Source of the DNA: Ailurus styani
Lineage: Eukaryota > Chordata > Mammalia > Carnivora > Ailuridae
Direction: 5' to 3'
NCBI GenBank assembly: GCA_002007465.1
Contig: LNAC01000340.1
Location: forward strand, 1,604,141-1,668,140
Length of the DNA: 64,000 nucleotides
In this document: positions 22,115-32,863 of the stretch, piece after piece
Layout: every line of letters starts with the position of its first letter
Numbering within the stretch: position 1 is the first letter of the stretch
Position numbers and translations under genes: made by a program
Notes under the pieces: model-generated
Told to the model about the DNA's origin: nothing
Database searches by the model: none
What the model saw: the letters and a program-made list of their open reading frames with translations, nothing else

Positions 22115-22680
22115 CAGCATTTAAATTTTTGCCTAACTTTGGAACCACAGGTTGCTTATGTTGCAGCATCCATAAGGTTGCATTACGTTGGAGCTCACGT
22201 CTCACTACTTAAGAACTGTTTTGGAAAGAAAGATTGAGTTTCTAGCACTTACAAAACTCGGGGCAGGGTTGAGCTTTGGAAATCTGGTCTAGAAATGGTT
22301 CAGTGGTTATTGAACATACTGATCAATCGGAACATATGTTAAGGTTTTGATGGACTAAGAAATATAAACACTCAGCAGAGCACTTGGCAGACAATAGGAA
22401 TTCAATAACTATTAGCTACTATTTTTATAATACAATTATGACTCCATTGACTAAAAATGCATGTGGTCCTTAAGCAATCTAATTTAACAGATGCCATTCT
22501 AGTTTTTCTGTTTTGTAGCTTGTCTTTGGTCTCTGGTTTTACTAACAGTCCAGTCTTTCATCTGATTGCCCATATTGACAATAGTGATAATACTAGTTAC
22601 AATTTTTATGATTATTATTCTATGTAGGTAGATAAATATTATGAGGGATAGAGGGTGAAATTAGGCCTGGTCGTTCATAA
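22115..22680. other. Unique sequence with a small MIR tail
   Basis: 22350-22440 ('actcagcagagcacttggcagacaataggaattcaataac') looks like a sense MIR 3' end. The rest shows no gene or repeat. Confidence 0.55.
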
Positions 22681-22757
22681 AAGAATAATTGAAATATGTG
22701 AAAAAATTCATCTTTTCTGGTAAGCATCGAAATGCAGATTAAAACATAAAGATTCCA

Positions 22758-23780
22758 GCATCACTAGCCATCAGGGAAATACAAATCAAAACCACAGTGA
22801 GATACTGCCTTACATGAATTAGAATGGCAAAAATTAACAAAATGGAAAACAACAAATGTTGGTGAGTATGGGAACCCTCTTACACTGTTGGTGGGAATGC
22901 AAGGTGGTGCAGCCACTCTGGAAAACAGTATGGAGATTCCTCAAGATGTTAAGAATAGAGCTACCCTAGGGGCGCCTGGGTGGCTCAGTGGGTTAAAGCC
23001 TCTGCCTTCGGCTCAGGTCATGATCTCAGGGTCCTGGGATCGAGCCCTGCATTGGGCTCCCTGCTTGGTGGGGACCCTGCTTCCTCCTCTCCCTCTGCCT
23101 GCCTCTCTGCTTACGTGTGATCCCTCTCTCTCTCTCTGTGTCAAATAAATAAATAAAATCTTTAAAAAAAAAAAAAGAATAGAGCTACCCTACAACCCAG
23201 TAATTGCACTACTAGGTACAGATGTAGTGAAAAGAAGGGGCACATGCACCCCAATGTTCATAGCAGCAGTGTCCACAATAGCCACACTGTGGAAGGGGCC
23301 AAGATGACCTTCAACAGTTAAATGGATAAAGAAGATGTGGATGGATAAAGAAATATTACTCAGCCATCGGAAATAATGAATACCCACCATTTACATCGAC
23401 ATGAATGGAACTGGAGGGGATTATGCTAAGTGAAGTAAGTCAAGCAGAGAAAGACAATTATCATATGGTTTTCACTCATGTGGAACATAAGCAATAGCAT
23501 GGAGGACCATAGGGGAAGGGAGGGAAATCCGAAGGGAGAGAAATCAGAGAGGGAGATGAACCATGAGATACTATGGGCTCCAGGAAAAAATCTGAGGGTT
23601 TTAGAGGCAAGGGGAGTGGTGGGAAGGGGTAACAGGGTGATGGGTATTAAGGAGGGCATGTGCCGTGATGAGCACTGGGTGCTATACGTAACTAATGAAT
23701 CATTGAACACTACATCAAAAACTAATGATGTACTATGCAGTGGCTAACTGCACATAATAAAAAAATAAATTAAAAAAATG
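22758..23780 (+). mobile_element. Carnivore L1, 5'-truncated, interrupted by a Can-SINE
   Basis: Begins in the C-terminal ORF2 region ('catcagggaaatacaaatcaaaaccac', 'cttacactgttggtgggaatgcaaggtgg'), continues through 'tacaacccagtaattgcactactaggta', then the 3' UTR and a tail 'cataataaaaaaataaattaaaaaaatg'. Flanking repeats aagattcca at 22749-22757 and 23781-23789 mark the insertion. The ORF2 frame contains stops, so it is inactive. The endonuclease domain and most of the reverse transcriptase are absent through 5' truncation. Confidence 0.9.
22969..23174 (+). mobile_element. Can-SINE inside the L1, 18-bp TSD
   Basis: 'ggggcgcctgggtggctcagtgggttaaagcctctgccttcgg', CT-rich body, tail 'tcaaataaataaataaaatctttaaaaaaaaaaaaa'. 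Perfect direct repeats aagaatagagctacccta at 22951-22968 and 23175-23192. Removing it restores continuous L1 sequence. It is a young copy with an intact A box/B box region. Confidence 0.98.
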
Positions 23781-23995
23781 AAGATTCCAAATGGTAATTT
23801 TTAGTCTTCTCAAGCACTACCAGGAGGAGCAGAATTTGGCATAATTGGTTTTGGGAAAACAATGTGACAATATAAATTAAGTACCATATATATGCATCTA
23901 TTCATTGATCTACTTATAAGAATTTATCTGGAAACTCCAGGAGGAAAGTCAAATGTAATCAAAGATTTAGATACAAATATCAATGGCCGTGTGTA

Positions 23996-24394
23996 TCTGT
24001 CAGGATCTTGTCAGGAAACAGCATGCTCAAACTGAGTGATTGGAAGACAGTTTAATTCAAAGAGTGAAACAAAAAGACAACAACTTACAAAGTTTGGTCC
24101 ACGTGTGGAGAGATGACCAGGGACAGAGCAGGACTGTAGGGCCAGCCATGGAAATTCATGGATGCCAGTTGATGGCCAAGAAAAAAAGCAGGGAGTGAGG
24201 GGTTTCTGGAACCTGGAGGGGGCCTCCATGTGACCAACCAGGGGGAAAAATTGTCCATCCCTCACCCCTCCCCACTGCTGGTCTCTTGCTGGCACTTCCC
24301 ATTCTGAGTCCATGCAAAGCCAAAGGCAAAGGAGCTCTTTGACAAAGTCCATATGGGCCCAGGGTAAACAGTGGCTCTGCAGAGACAAATGAAA
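23996..24394 (-). repeat. Unclassified insertion within the old L1
   Basis: Begins 'tatctgtcaggatcttgtcaggaaacagcatgctc...gtttaattcaaagagtg' and ends before 'tatttttaagagcaaaagtagaagc'. The 'caggaaacag...agtttaatt' start resembles an old mammalian repeat that I cannot name. Orientation is a guess. Confidence 0.4.
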
Positions 24395-24811
24395 AATATC
24401 CAGCACACTTTGCTATTTTTAAGAGCAAAAGTAGAAGCTAATACAAATGTCCAACAATTTAGAGATGAGTCAATAAAGTGGTACATTTTGTAGCAGGATG
24501 TTACACAAGCCATTCAAATAATGCTTTTAAAGAAACAACAACATAAGGAAATGTTTTTAATATAAAGTCAACAGAAGAAAAGCAGGGTAGAAAATTATAT
24601 ATGACTCCAATTGTGAAAAAAAATACATATTTGACCCATTGAAAAAATTCTAGTGAGAACATCCCCAAATTTAAACTTAAAACTGGCTATTTCTGAATGG
24701 GGGAATGATTGATTTTCTTCCTCCTTTTTTTTTTCCAGTTATCTGAATTTTCTAAATTTTACATAAATATATACTACTTATAATCAGAAAAAAACATTAT
24801 TCAAAATAACC

Positions 24812-25060
24812 TTTTGCCTTTGGCAGCTCCCAATCTAGTGGGAGAAAAGGATTCATTTCTAATGAATTACAGCAAAACACAGTGAAAGAACAAAGGAATA
24901 GCACATTGATTTCAACTGGCAGGCAGAATCTGGGAAACTTCCTGGAGTAGGTGGCATCAAAACTGGGCCTTGAGAAATGAGAAATATTTTAATTGGTTGA
25001 GAAATGACAGAGGGGAACCCAGGTCAGAGGATAATTAAAAACAAAGATTAAGAACACTGG
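24812..25060 (-). repeat. L2 LINE fragment
   Basis: 'ctcccaatctagtgggagaaaagg', 'gggaaacttcctggagtaggtggcatcaaaactgggccttgag' is the inverted L2 3' body in outline. Confidence 0.7.
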
Positions 25061-25929
25061 ATGGTGTAAATATCGAGGTAGGTGGATAATTCTAGAGAAA
25101 TATCCTGGCAATATCAGAGGAACTTTTACAATATACAGATTTCTGTGTCCCTCTCCAGATGTACAATATTGGCATCTCTGCTGGGGAGCCCAAGACAGAG
25201 ATTTTGAAAAAGCTTCCAAGGTCATCAAAACACATGACCAGTGTTTATGAGCATCAGTGGGCTCCAAGTATAAGAGAGTATACTGGGCCTGTGTAGTGGC
25301 TGCCAGCTGTCTCTAGCTGTGTCCCTCTCCTGGGAAGAAAGGGACCCAGCAACCATCTTACAAAATGTGACCTTGTCCCATGATTACAGATGACTGGGCT
25401 GGGGCATGCCTGAACCTTTGGTGCCGAGGTGTAGCTCTGAACTTGGCAGTGGGCAGCTTCCATCTGCTCTGTGAGCTGGAGGAGCAAAGGGCACCAAAGG
25501 AACAGAAGGAACAAGACTGATACAAGGAGAGAAGGAATGAGAAACTGAGAGGATGCTGCCACCTTCCATTCCCTGGTTCCAGTACTTTCTGAGGTCCCAC
25601 TGGATCCCTGACCTAGAGTTTCCTGAGACTCCTTTGTCCTTATTAATAGAGCCTAGTTTTCAGTGCTGGCCTGGTGGGAACTGACCTCCATTATCTGCAG
25701 AGATAGGCAGGGCAAGTTTTATCTTCAGACATGGCAACATTGTCTACTGCCAAGTCCCAGCTGGCATCTCGGCTCTGCCACTACCTAACCAGCCTTTCCT
25801 CAAACTGGTTTCCTCAGAACAATAGGCTCTGTGGGATTAATGGGTGTCACAGCACAGACTCACACATGAAAGAGCCGTCCTTGGTCAAGTAAGCTGGGAC
25901 ATCTCTGGACTAACAAAGTGAAACTGGTT
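25061..25929. other. Unique sequence, no gene seen
   Basis: Several minus-strand ORFs overlap at 25254-25600 in three frames, which argues against any being real. No repeat recognised. Confidence 0.5.
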
Positions 25930-26015
25930 TCTCGACAACTACACCTTGAACTTAAACCACGTTACATGTCAGTTATACCTCAATAAAGCTATACAGGAAA
26001 AACAAAACAAAAAAA
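25930..26015 (+). repeat. Old L1 3' terminus
   Basis: 'cgacaactacaccttgaacttaaaccacgttacatgtcagttatacctcaataaagct' followed by an A-rich tail is the conserved terminus of an old mammalian L1 subfamily. Confidence 0.6.
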
Positions 26016-26829
26016 TATTTCAGGCTTACATGCACAAGCACATCACCAAAAAAGATGAAAAAGGTTTCTTTCCTAGGGACTTCTTAGAGCCTTTAGAAGC
26101 CTTGTAGCATCGTGACTCTGACGGGGATGAGCGAGGGCAGCGTTGTACTTATTTACTCTCCACCCCCCCAAAAGCATGTTTCAGAGCTCTCTTGTTGCCC
26201 ATAAGAGCTAACTCATTCATCCATCTGTTTCATCCTTCCATAAACAATTATGAGAGTAGCAAAAATGAGAAATATTTCTGAGAATGGCATGTTGTCTTAT
26301 GAGGAGGACACACTGGCCTCCTGGGAATGGTGTGTGTGCAAATACACTGTGTCCGCGTGTGTGTGTGCATGTGCCCACGTGTGTGTGCTGCTTATGTGCC
26401 TGGGGATGTAGGTTCAAAAAGGAATAAAGAGAGGAGGATCAAGGCAGAAAGGAGGACGGGTCTTTAGCTTCAGTGCTGAGGTACACACTTCCAGAAGCCC
26501 AGTGATAAAGATACCATTTCAGTCTCCAAAATAGAATTACATTATGTTGCATAGACTCAGGCTTGTTACTCCGATTAGTTTGACTTCAATTAAAAGAAAC
26601 TTCCAGATCATTTCTCCTCCAGCCTCTCAGAAGATATGGTGTGCCACAGCAGGATGGGCTTACGCCCATGCCAATTTTTATTTTATGAAACTGGCCTCTT
26701 TCTGTAATCATATTCCATTTTTGTTCTTAAAAGGCCTTCCTCAAAAGAGATTTCCCGTATTAATGATGATAATGCTTTTGTGGAGGAAAAGAAGGTGGCA
26801 CGAACATTTGTAGCGTGTCCCTTCCCAGC
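26016..26829. other. Unique sequence with a short (TG)n tract
   Basis: 26327-26390 has tg/gtgtgc runs. No gene or repeat otherwise recognised. Confidence 0.5.
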
Positions 26830-27130
26830 CATAGTGGGTGGAGCACTACAGATACTTACTCTTATTTGAATCTTCCGGTGGCCTGGTAAGGCAGGCAGTT
26901 CCTTTTCTCTTTTTATAGATGAGAAAGTTCCATGAAGGCGAGAACTCTAGGTCTTTTGCAGTCATTTGGTACCTGGCCTATAGCTGGGCCTCTGTAACAT
27001 ATTTATTGAATAAATGAATAAACGAAGGAGGAAAGTGAACCTCACAGTTGACTCAGGATCACCTAGCTGGTCAGTGTCTAAAGTCACATTTGAACTTAGG
27101 TCTGTCTGATTCCAAGGCCCAGTTGGCTTC
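26830..27130 (-). repeat. MIR SINE, split by an L2 end
   Basis: Inverted MIR pieces 26830-26928 ('tttttatagatgagaaagt') and 27031-27130 ('gaaagtgaacctcacagttgactcaggatcacctagctgg') are separated by a short L2 3' end. gaaagt is present at both edges (26923-26928 and 27031-27036). Confidence 0.75.
26929..27030 (+). repeat. L2 LINE 3' end inserted in the MIR
   Basis: 'catgaaggcgagaactctaggtcttttgcag...gtacctggcctatagctgggcctctgtaacatatttattgaataaatgaataaacg' is the sense L2 terminus, about 100 bases long. Confidence 0.75.
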
Positions 27131-27149
27131 CTCATCATCTTAGAACTGA

Positions 27150-27365
27150 ACGAGATGCTTTCATGTACACCATTTGATTTAATTCTACAACCCTGTGAGC
27201 GGAGGAGGCCATGTAAAACGGTTTTCATTTCCTAAATGAGGGCACTGGGGCTCAGAAGAATCAAGAAAAGTGTCTAGAATCACTCAGGTAGTAGAAGGAA
27301 GGTTCAGGACTCCATCCTAGAGCTTCAGATTCCCATCCCAGTGCTCTTTCAGCTGCATCAGAGAT
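27150..27365 (-). repeat. MIR SINE
   Basis: 'caccatttgatttaattctacaaccctgtgagc', 'ctaaatgagggcactggggctcagaagaatc', 'cactcaggtagtagaaggaaggttcaggactc' is an inverted MIR. Confidence 0.75.
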
Positions 27366-28300
27366 GTTTTGAAAGCGGCTGGAGATTTCCCTCAAAGTGA
27401 GTGTTGCCTGAGCGGATGTCCATACGGCAGACACCTTACTACCTTGCAACCTCGCCTTAGATTCTCCCTAGATTCGGCAGCCCCTGCCGTCTCACCTGAT
27501 GCTCACCCTAGTGGGGTGTCCCCGTGCACCCTCCATCTGGAGCAGCCAGCCCCGCACTGGCACTGGGGAAGTCTCTTCCGAGGGGTAGATTGCCCGCCCT
27601 TGTCCTCAGCTCCTCCATTTCCCCCTTGAGCTCCATCAGGACGGCCGGAGGAGCACCATCCCCTCCTGACCACTTGCCATCTGCTGTCTTCAGGTTGCAA
27701 AGATACTTCTTCCTGAGGCACAAGCAGTTCTGTCGAGACCACACTCTGTTTTCCCAAGAAAAATGTCCTTTAGAAGAGGATTTGTCCATCATCAGTCTCC
27801 ATCATAAACACAGATGCACACATTTCTCCAGAATCACCTTTGCTGTAATTTGGCACTCTACTGAAGGCCCAGGATCTTCCTTCCTTGGGACGGGGAGGGC
27901 CAGGACCAGGCTGGAAATTCTCAAGTCCATTGGCTACTTTGGGGGGCAGAAATGGGTTACTTTTTACTTTTATCCTTTTCTGTTTTCATTTTTCACTTTG
28001 TTTCAAACTCATAATGTTTCTTTCAGCTTCTGTCCTCATGATGCCAACACTACCCGTGAAAAATGAATAATGACCTCAGAAAATCCCAAGGTCGTTCATT
28101 GCTAGACACAAAGCCAAAGAACTGGTCTGACTCAGATTTTATTTCCTTCCACCGAACGGAATAGTTTGGGCATTTTGGGAAGACAGCTTCTGGGAGCTAC
28201 TAGAAGTGTTTAAAAACAGATTTTGTATATATGAATAAATCTCTTTCTGACACTCTCTTGAACTCTGGGCATCTCTCTCCTGGACAATTTTGATAGGAAC
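27366..28300. other. Unique sequence, no gene seen
   Basis: 27520-27670 is GC-rich and carries overlapping ORFs on both strands (up to 180 codons). None begins near a promoter-like signal or resembles a known protein. Confidence 0.5.
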
Positions 28301-28665
28301 TGGTTAGGGACTGAATTGTGTCTCCCCTGAATTCACGTGTTGATGTCCTGACCTTAGAATGTGACGTATTTGGAGATAGAGCCTTTAAAGAGGCCATTAA
28401 AATGAGGTGATATGGGTGGCCCTAATCCAATAAGGTGACCTTATAAGAATAGGAGATTAGGACACAGACAGACACAGAGGAAAGACCGTGTAAGGACACA
28501 GGGAGAAGTCAGCCATCCACGAGCTCAGGGGAGAGCCCTTGGGAGAAACAACCTGCTGACACCTTGATCTCAGACTTCTAGTTCCAGAACTGTGAGTAAA
28601 TGACTCTGTTGCCTGAGCCCCCGGTCTGTGGTGCTTCGTTATGGCGCCTGAGCAGACGGACACAG
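28301..28665 (+). repeat. Solo LTR, MST/MLT1-type MaLR
   Basis: Starts 'tggttagggactgaattgtgtctcccc', includes 'gtgacgtatttggagatagagcctttaaagagg', 'ggccctaatccaataaggtgacc' and 'gctgacaccttgatctcagacttc', and ends 'cttcgttatggcgcctgagcagacggacaca'. Clear MaLR LTR landmarks. Confidence 0.92.
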
Positions 28666-28859
28666 ATGCTGGGATTGAGATGGAGACGCTGCTGTAATTA
28701 ACACAGACTGTGGAATGAGTAGAGTCTGGAAGAATTTTGAGGTCCATGTTAGAAAAAGCCTAGCTTGCCTTGGAGGGAATGCTGGTAATCTACCAAACAA
28801 ATACAGAGGTAGAATAATAATTATAATAATAAACTCCAGGACACGGAAAAGAAGTAACT

Positions 28860-28940
28860 TTTTAAAGTTCCAGGCATTGTGCTAGATACCTTACATATGT
28901 TAGCTCTTTGTGCTTCATAATAATCCTACAAATTAGTGAT
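28860..28940 (-). repeat. MIR SINE fragment
   Basis: 'ttccaggcattgtgctagataccttacatatgttagctc...cataataatcctacaaatta' is the inverted 3' part of MIR. Confidence 0.75.
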
Positions 28941-28993
28941 ATGTATAAATTACATGTATACATAAACATTGACATTTATATAAATATTTATTT

Positions 28994-29176
28994 ATGGAGC
29001 ACCTGGGTGGCTCAGTCAGTTGAGCATCTGAATCTTGGTTTCAGCTCAGGTCATGATCTCATGGGTAATGAGATGGAGTCCCACATCTGGCTCCCCGTTC
29101 GGTGCGAGTCTGCTTAAAGATTCTCTCTTTCTGTCCCTCCCCCCCAAATAAATAAAATAAATCTTTTTTAAAAAAT
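28994..29176 (+). mobile_element. Can-SINE, older copy
   Basis: 'ggagcacctgggtggctcagtcagttgagcatctgaatcttgg', 'ctccccgttcggtgcgagtctgc', tail 'aaataaataaaataaatcttttttaaaaaatg'. Flanks share ataaatattta words (28980-28990 and 29180-29190), a likely TSD in AT-rich DNA. Confidence 0.93.
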
Positions 29177-29221
29177 GAATAAATATTTATATAAAGTTTG
29201 ATTTATATAAATAAATACGTT

Positions 29222-29345
29222 AGTTAATATCCCCATATTATAGCTAACAACAGCAAGCAACGAAACCACTAAACATGTTACTAAGCTCTTTCTCTATACC
29301 AGACACTGTTTAAGAGAGTGGTATTCTTTGCCTCGATTTTTACAT
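29222..29345 (-). repeat. MIR SINE fragment
   Basis: 'actaagctctttctctataccagacactgtttaagagagtgg' next to an inverted MIR-like context. Decayed. Confidence 0.45.
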
Positions 29346-29375
29346 ACCACTGAATGGTATGGTAAGACAACATCA

Positions 29376-29580
29376 GGGCGCCTGGGTGGCTCAGTGGGTT
29401 AAAGCCTCTGCTTTCGGCTCAGGTCATGATCTCAGGGTCCTGGGATCGAGGCCCGCATCGGGCTCCCTGCTCAGCGGGGAGCCTGCTTCCCCCCCTCTCT
29501 CTGTCTGCCTGCCTCTCTGCCTCCTTGTGATCTCTCTCCCTCTGTGAAATAAATAAATAAAATCTTTAAAAAAAAAAAAA
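29376..29580 (+). mobile_element. Young Can-SINE with TSD
   Basis: 'gggcgcctgggtggctcagtgggttaaagcctctgctttcggctcagg', 'ggcccgcatcgggctccctgctcagcggggagcctgc', tail 'aaataaataaataaaatctttaaaaaaaaaaaaa'. TSD aagacaacatca at 29364-29375 and 29580-29591. Almost identical to the copy at 32864, sharing 'ctgctttcgg' and 'gcctccttgtgatctctctccctctg'. Confidence 0.98.
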
Positions 29581-29589
29581 AGACAACAT

Positions 29590-29645
29590 CATAGTTAAGA
29601 GCACAAGCCTTAGAGCCAGATACCTGGGTCCACATCATAGTTCAT
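29590..29645 (+). repeat. MIR SINE 5' fragment
   Basis: 'catagttaagagcacaagccttagagccagatacctgggtcc' is the sense MIR head. It lies directly after the SINE's right TSD, so the young SINE may have inserted into this MIR. Confidence 0.75.
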
Positions 29646-29756
29646 GGCATGTGCTTTCATAACTCTGGCTTTATACCAGCTCCTTCTGCTGCCTCAAGTG
29701 CTTTTCTCTTGGCTCCATGGCCAATGCCTGGTCCTCCTTCTGGTTCTGAATCAATT

Positions 29757-29990
29757 GTCATTCATTCATTCATTCATTTATTCACTCATTCATACAGTAA
29801 GAGAGTGTCTACTTTGGATAAGGTACTTTTCTAGGCCCTTGGGTACAGCAGTGAATAAGAAACATTCAGTGCCTTGTAAGCAGATAAGCCCATAGGGAGA
29901 CAGACAAGTAAGCAGGCCTCATGGGGTAGTGTGATAAAGAAAGTCACAGAGTAAACAGAGGAGGGGCATCTTGCAGGGCTGGGCTATGAG
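29757..29990 (-). repeat. L2 LINE 3' end
   Basis: (attc)n start, then 'aaggtacttttctaggcccttgggtacagcagtgaataagaaac', 'gggagacagacaagtaagcagg', 'gtgtgataaagaaagtcacagag' is a classic inverted L2 3' UTR. Confidence 0.88.
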
Positions 29991-30107
29991 TGCAATTTGT
30001 GAGACTGACCTTTCCTCCCCTAATCCTTTCTCTATACCCATGAGATAGATGGCCACACCACCAAAGAATATTTATTTGACCCTGTCAGTTTGCTCTTTTT
30101 CTTTTCT

Positions 30108-30298
30108 TTTCTTTTAATTTATTTATTTGACACAGAGAGAGAGAGATCACAAGTAGGCTGAGAGGTAGGCAGAGAGAGAGGAGGAAGCAGGCTCCCTGCT
30201 GAACAGAGAGCCCGATTCGGGGCTCGATCCCAGGATCCTGAGATCATGACCTGAGCTGAAGGCAGAGGCTTTAACCCACTGAGCCACCCAGGCGCCCC
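30108..30298 (-). mobile_element. Can-SINE with 15-bp near-perfect TSD
   Basis: Inverted copy with 'aatttatttatttgacacagagagagagagatcacaagtaggctg' at left and 'ccactgagccacccaggcgcccc' at right. TSD ctctttttcttttct (30093-30107) versus ctgtttttcttttct (30299-30313), one mismatch. Confidence 0.96.
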
Positions 30299-30386
30299 CT
30301 GTTTTTCTTTTCTATGAATGGTGGATCCATAAGAAGAAAAACGTTTCACTTTTGTAAATATAAAAACACTTGTTCTGTGTTTCACT

Positions 30387-30440
30387 CTAAAGATAGTCTA
30401 AAGATACCTAAAGATAAAACTAGCTCTCTTTTAAGAGAGC
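30387..30440 (+). repeat. Triple 9-mer repeat followed by a palindrome
   Basis: ctaaagata occurs at 30387-30395, 30398-30406 and 30408-30416. The inverted repeat gctctctt (30423-30430) / aagagagc (30433-30440) with a 2-base spacer follows. Confidence 0.85.
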
Positions 30441-30589
30441 CTTAGACATATCCTCACACACTGTGGGTTCATGGCGAAGGGAGGCAGATGATGATGAGAC
30501 TGGATCAATTTTGAGCATCACATTTGCCCCAAGAAAGAAACTCACTGAAGGAAGGAAGTTGCAAAATTGAACAAGTAGCAGGGAGCCTA

Positions 30590-31112
30590 TGGTAGATTGA
30601 TTGCAAAGATGGCCCTGCTTCTCCATCCTTCCTCTAGCCATGCCCCTTGTTTGCAAGGTGACTGTGCAGCTTCTCCCATCAAGAGGCGGAGCTTTGTATC
30701 TGGGATGTCCATGGAACTTGCTTTGGCCAATAGGATGCATGGTGGTAACAGTTCCACTTCCTAGCCCAGGTCTCAGGAGGGCTCAAACACTTTTGTTCAC
30801 TCTCTTGAACCACCCACTGGCATGTGAACAGGTCTGGATTCGTCTGGTAGAGAAAATTGAGAAACACATGGAAGAGAGCCCATTCATCCCGGCCAAGCCC
30901 ATCACAGACCAGCCAGTCAACCTCCAAACGTGAGAGAGCCCTGCCAAGATCAGCAGAATTGATCCACAGCTGACTATAAATGCACGAGTGGTTCCAGCCA
31001 AGACCAGAAGAACCACCCAGCTGATGCACAGACTCACAAGCAATAATAAAACCACTGTGTTTTGGAGAAAAGTGTTACACAGCATTATTGTGATGATAGA
31101 TAACTGATACAG
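30590..31112 (+). repeat. MLT1-type solo LTR
   Basis: 'tggtagattgattgcaaagatggccc', 'ggaacttgctttggccaataggatgcatgg', 'cttgaaccacccactggcatgtgaacagg', '...tgatgatagataactgatacaga'. This is the layout of an old MaLR LTR. ORFs on both strands inside it are non-coding. Confidence 0.78.
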
Positions 31113-31677
31113 ATGGGAAAGGGGATCAAATTTTCAGTGGAAACATTCTACAAACTATTAAAGTATAATAGAAAAAATATGTCTTGTTCATGAATTTAGG
31201 GACAGTGTTTTGCTCTGTTATAATGAAGAGCAGTTCACTTGTCAGGCATGCCTTGGAATGAAATTTAAAGTGTACTCTCTAAAGATATTTAAAATCCATA
31301 TTTTGAAACATGGAGCAATGAGATTTTCTGATTTCCTCTCACTAATGTAGTTTAATAACATACACTATTTGCAATGTACCAATGTCCTCTGCAGTTCTGA
31401 ATTCCCAAGCGTATGAGCTGTGGTCACCTGCACAATCCATGAAAGACTGGGTTGAGAATTCTATAAAGTAGGGCAAGATGGGGACTGGAAATCTGGTTTT
31501 CTTATTCCAAGGTCAGTGTTCTACCCACCATTAGATTATTCTGTAACTTCTTTCTCTTCTCTGGCCTACAAAATTTCTGGCCCATGAAATTTAGTCAGCT
31601 ATATATATCTTATTTATTAAAATTTTATTGTAGTACATAGATTACTTCATGAAAAATTTCAAATACTGTAGAATAGC
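31113..31677. other. Unique, AT-rich sequence, no gene seen
   Basis: No exon or recognised repeat. 31600-31670 is A/T-rich. Confidence 0.5.
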
Positions 31678-31900
31678 ATGGCTAACATTTATGGAGCACT
31701 CACCATGTCATGGTCATTGTTACTAGTACTTTTTGTGTATTAACTATACACATAATATAATCCTTACTGACCTATTATCATCCCTGTGGAGACACAGAGA
31801 GGTTAGGTGACTTTCTCTAAGTGACATAATCAGTGCAGAGTTTGGCTCTGATCCAAGACAGTCTGCCTACAGAGTCAGACTCTGAACCACTTACACACTG
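31678..31900 (-). repeat. MIR SINE
   Basis: 'gctaacatttatggagcactcaccatgtcatgg', 'tgtggagacacagagaggttaggtgactttc', 'gagtttggctctgatccaag' is an inverted, nearly complete MIR. Confidence 0.88.
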
Positions 31901-32084
31901 TGTTTTGTTATTCAGAATAAGAAACCACTTATATTTTATCTACTCATAAAGACCAGCTAATAAGTCGACTCCTAATAAGTACATCATTTACATGATCATT
32001 ACATGTTTCAGATAAGTGAAATGAGCTAAATGGCCAGCACTTCTTAGGCATCTGATGAATGTCAGTTCCCTACTTCCTCATCCT

Positions 32085-32225
32085 GTGTAAGTGATAGACG
32101 TTGTTCCTTCAACTATGCTAAGCACATTGGTGAGCACTCTCTGTGCCATGGAGGCACTGGGTCTGTTAATCAAGCAAGGCAAAGTCACTGTCCTTCATAA
32201 GCTCCTAGTTTAGAGGAAGAGGCAG
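32085..32225 (-). repeat. L2 LINE 3' end
   Basis: 'ccatggaggcactgggtctgttaatcaagcaaggcaaagtcactgtccttcataagctcctagtttag' resembles the inverted L2 terminus. Confidence 0.65.
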
Positions 32226-32399
32226 ATGGCTTAAGACAGCAGGGCTTTCTAGGGACACCTTGGGGGGCACAGAGAAAAGACCAGTGAATGCTGCTCCTGA
32301 GTTTTGGGGCACTTTGCAGAGCAGGTGTTGAAGGCTGGTTCAGAGTTCTATGGTGTGAAGAACCAGGACTTAGGAGAGGTTTTAGTGTAGGTGAGAATG

Positions 32400-32605
32400 G
32401 TAGTTAATAGAAGTTTATAGGACATACTATGTGCCAGACACTGCTTTAGGTGAGGCATATCTATTTCTGTCTACCTATTTTAATTCAATAGAGTCATCCA
32501 TAGAGAGGTTAAGTGACCTATCCAGAGTCGCAAAGCTAGTAGGTGGCAGGGGCAGGATTTGAACCCAGTGTGGTGTGGCACTAGAGTCTGTGCTATCCTA
32601 TTACC
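32400..32605 (-). repeat. MIR SINE
   Basis: 'ggacatactatgtgccagacactgctttagg', 'gagaggttaagtgacctatccagagtcgcaaagctagtaggtggcagg', 'ggatttgaacccagtgtgg' is a very well preserved inverted MIR. Confidence 0.93.
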
Positions 32606-32863
32606 TCTGAAGAGCTAGAACAGTTAAGAGACATGGATCACTTGGGACCAAGCAGGTCCAGGCCCTTCTATTCCATATACGTTAACCATCCAAAGGAGCT
32701 CAGGATCTACCACTGAAATCCGTGCCTTGTTGTGACTGCACAGAGGAGGAGAAGCAGGAGGCAGGAGGCTCACACTTGCTGCTCTGCTGAGAACAGCAGG
32801 AGCTCCACATCTGTGCACAGCTCCGGCCTTTTCTAGGAAAATCACCCATAAAAGGAGATGTGG

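Larger units (their letters stand above)
22685..24790 (+). repeat. Old L1 (L1M-type) 3' region hosting later insertions
   Basis: Three separated pieces read as one old L1 in sense orientation: 22685-22757 ('gtaagcatcgaaatgcagattaaaaca'), 23790-23995 ('gcagaatttggcataattgg') and 24395-24790, ending '...ttatctgaattttctaaattttacataaatatatactacttataatcag'. The gaps are filled by a younger L1 (22758-23780) and an unclassified element (about 23996-24394). Confidence 0.65.

Noticed and set aside
22888..23148. ORF spanning L1 and Can-SINE
   Set aside because: It crosses the L1/SINE junction, so it is a chance fusion of two repeats.
22969..23174. tRNA-like head of Can-SINEs as tRNA genes
   Set aside because: The heads have A/B-box-like sequence but no intact cloverleaf or anticodon arm; they are SINE promoters.
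27524..28066. 180-codon ORF on +
   Set aside because: Starts in a GC-rich patch with mirror ORFs on the minus strand, has no recognisable motif, and runs into T-rich low-complexity DNA.
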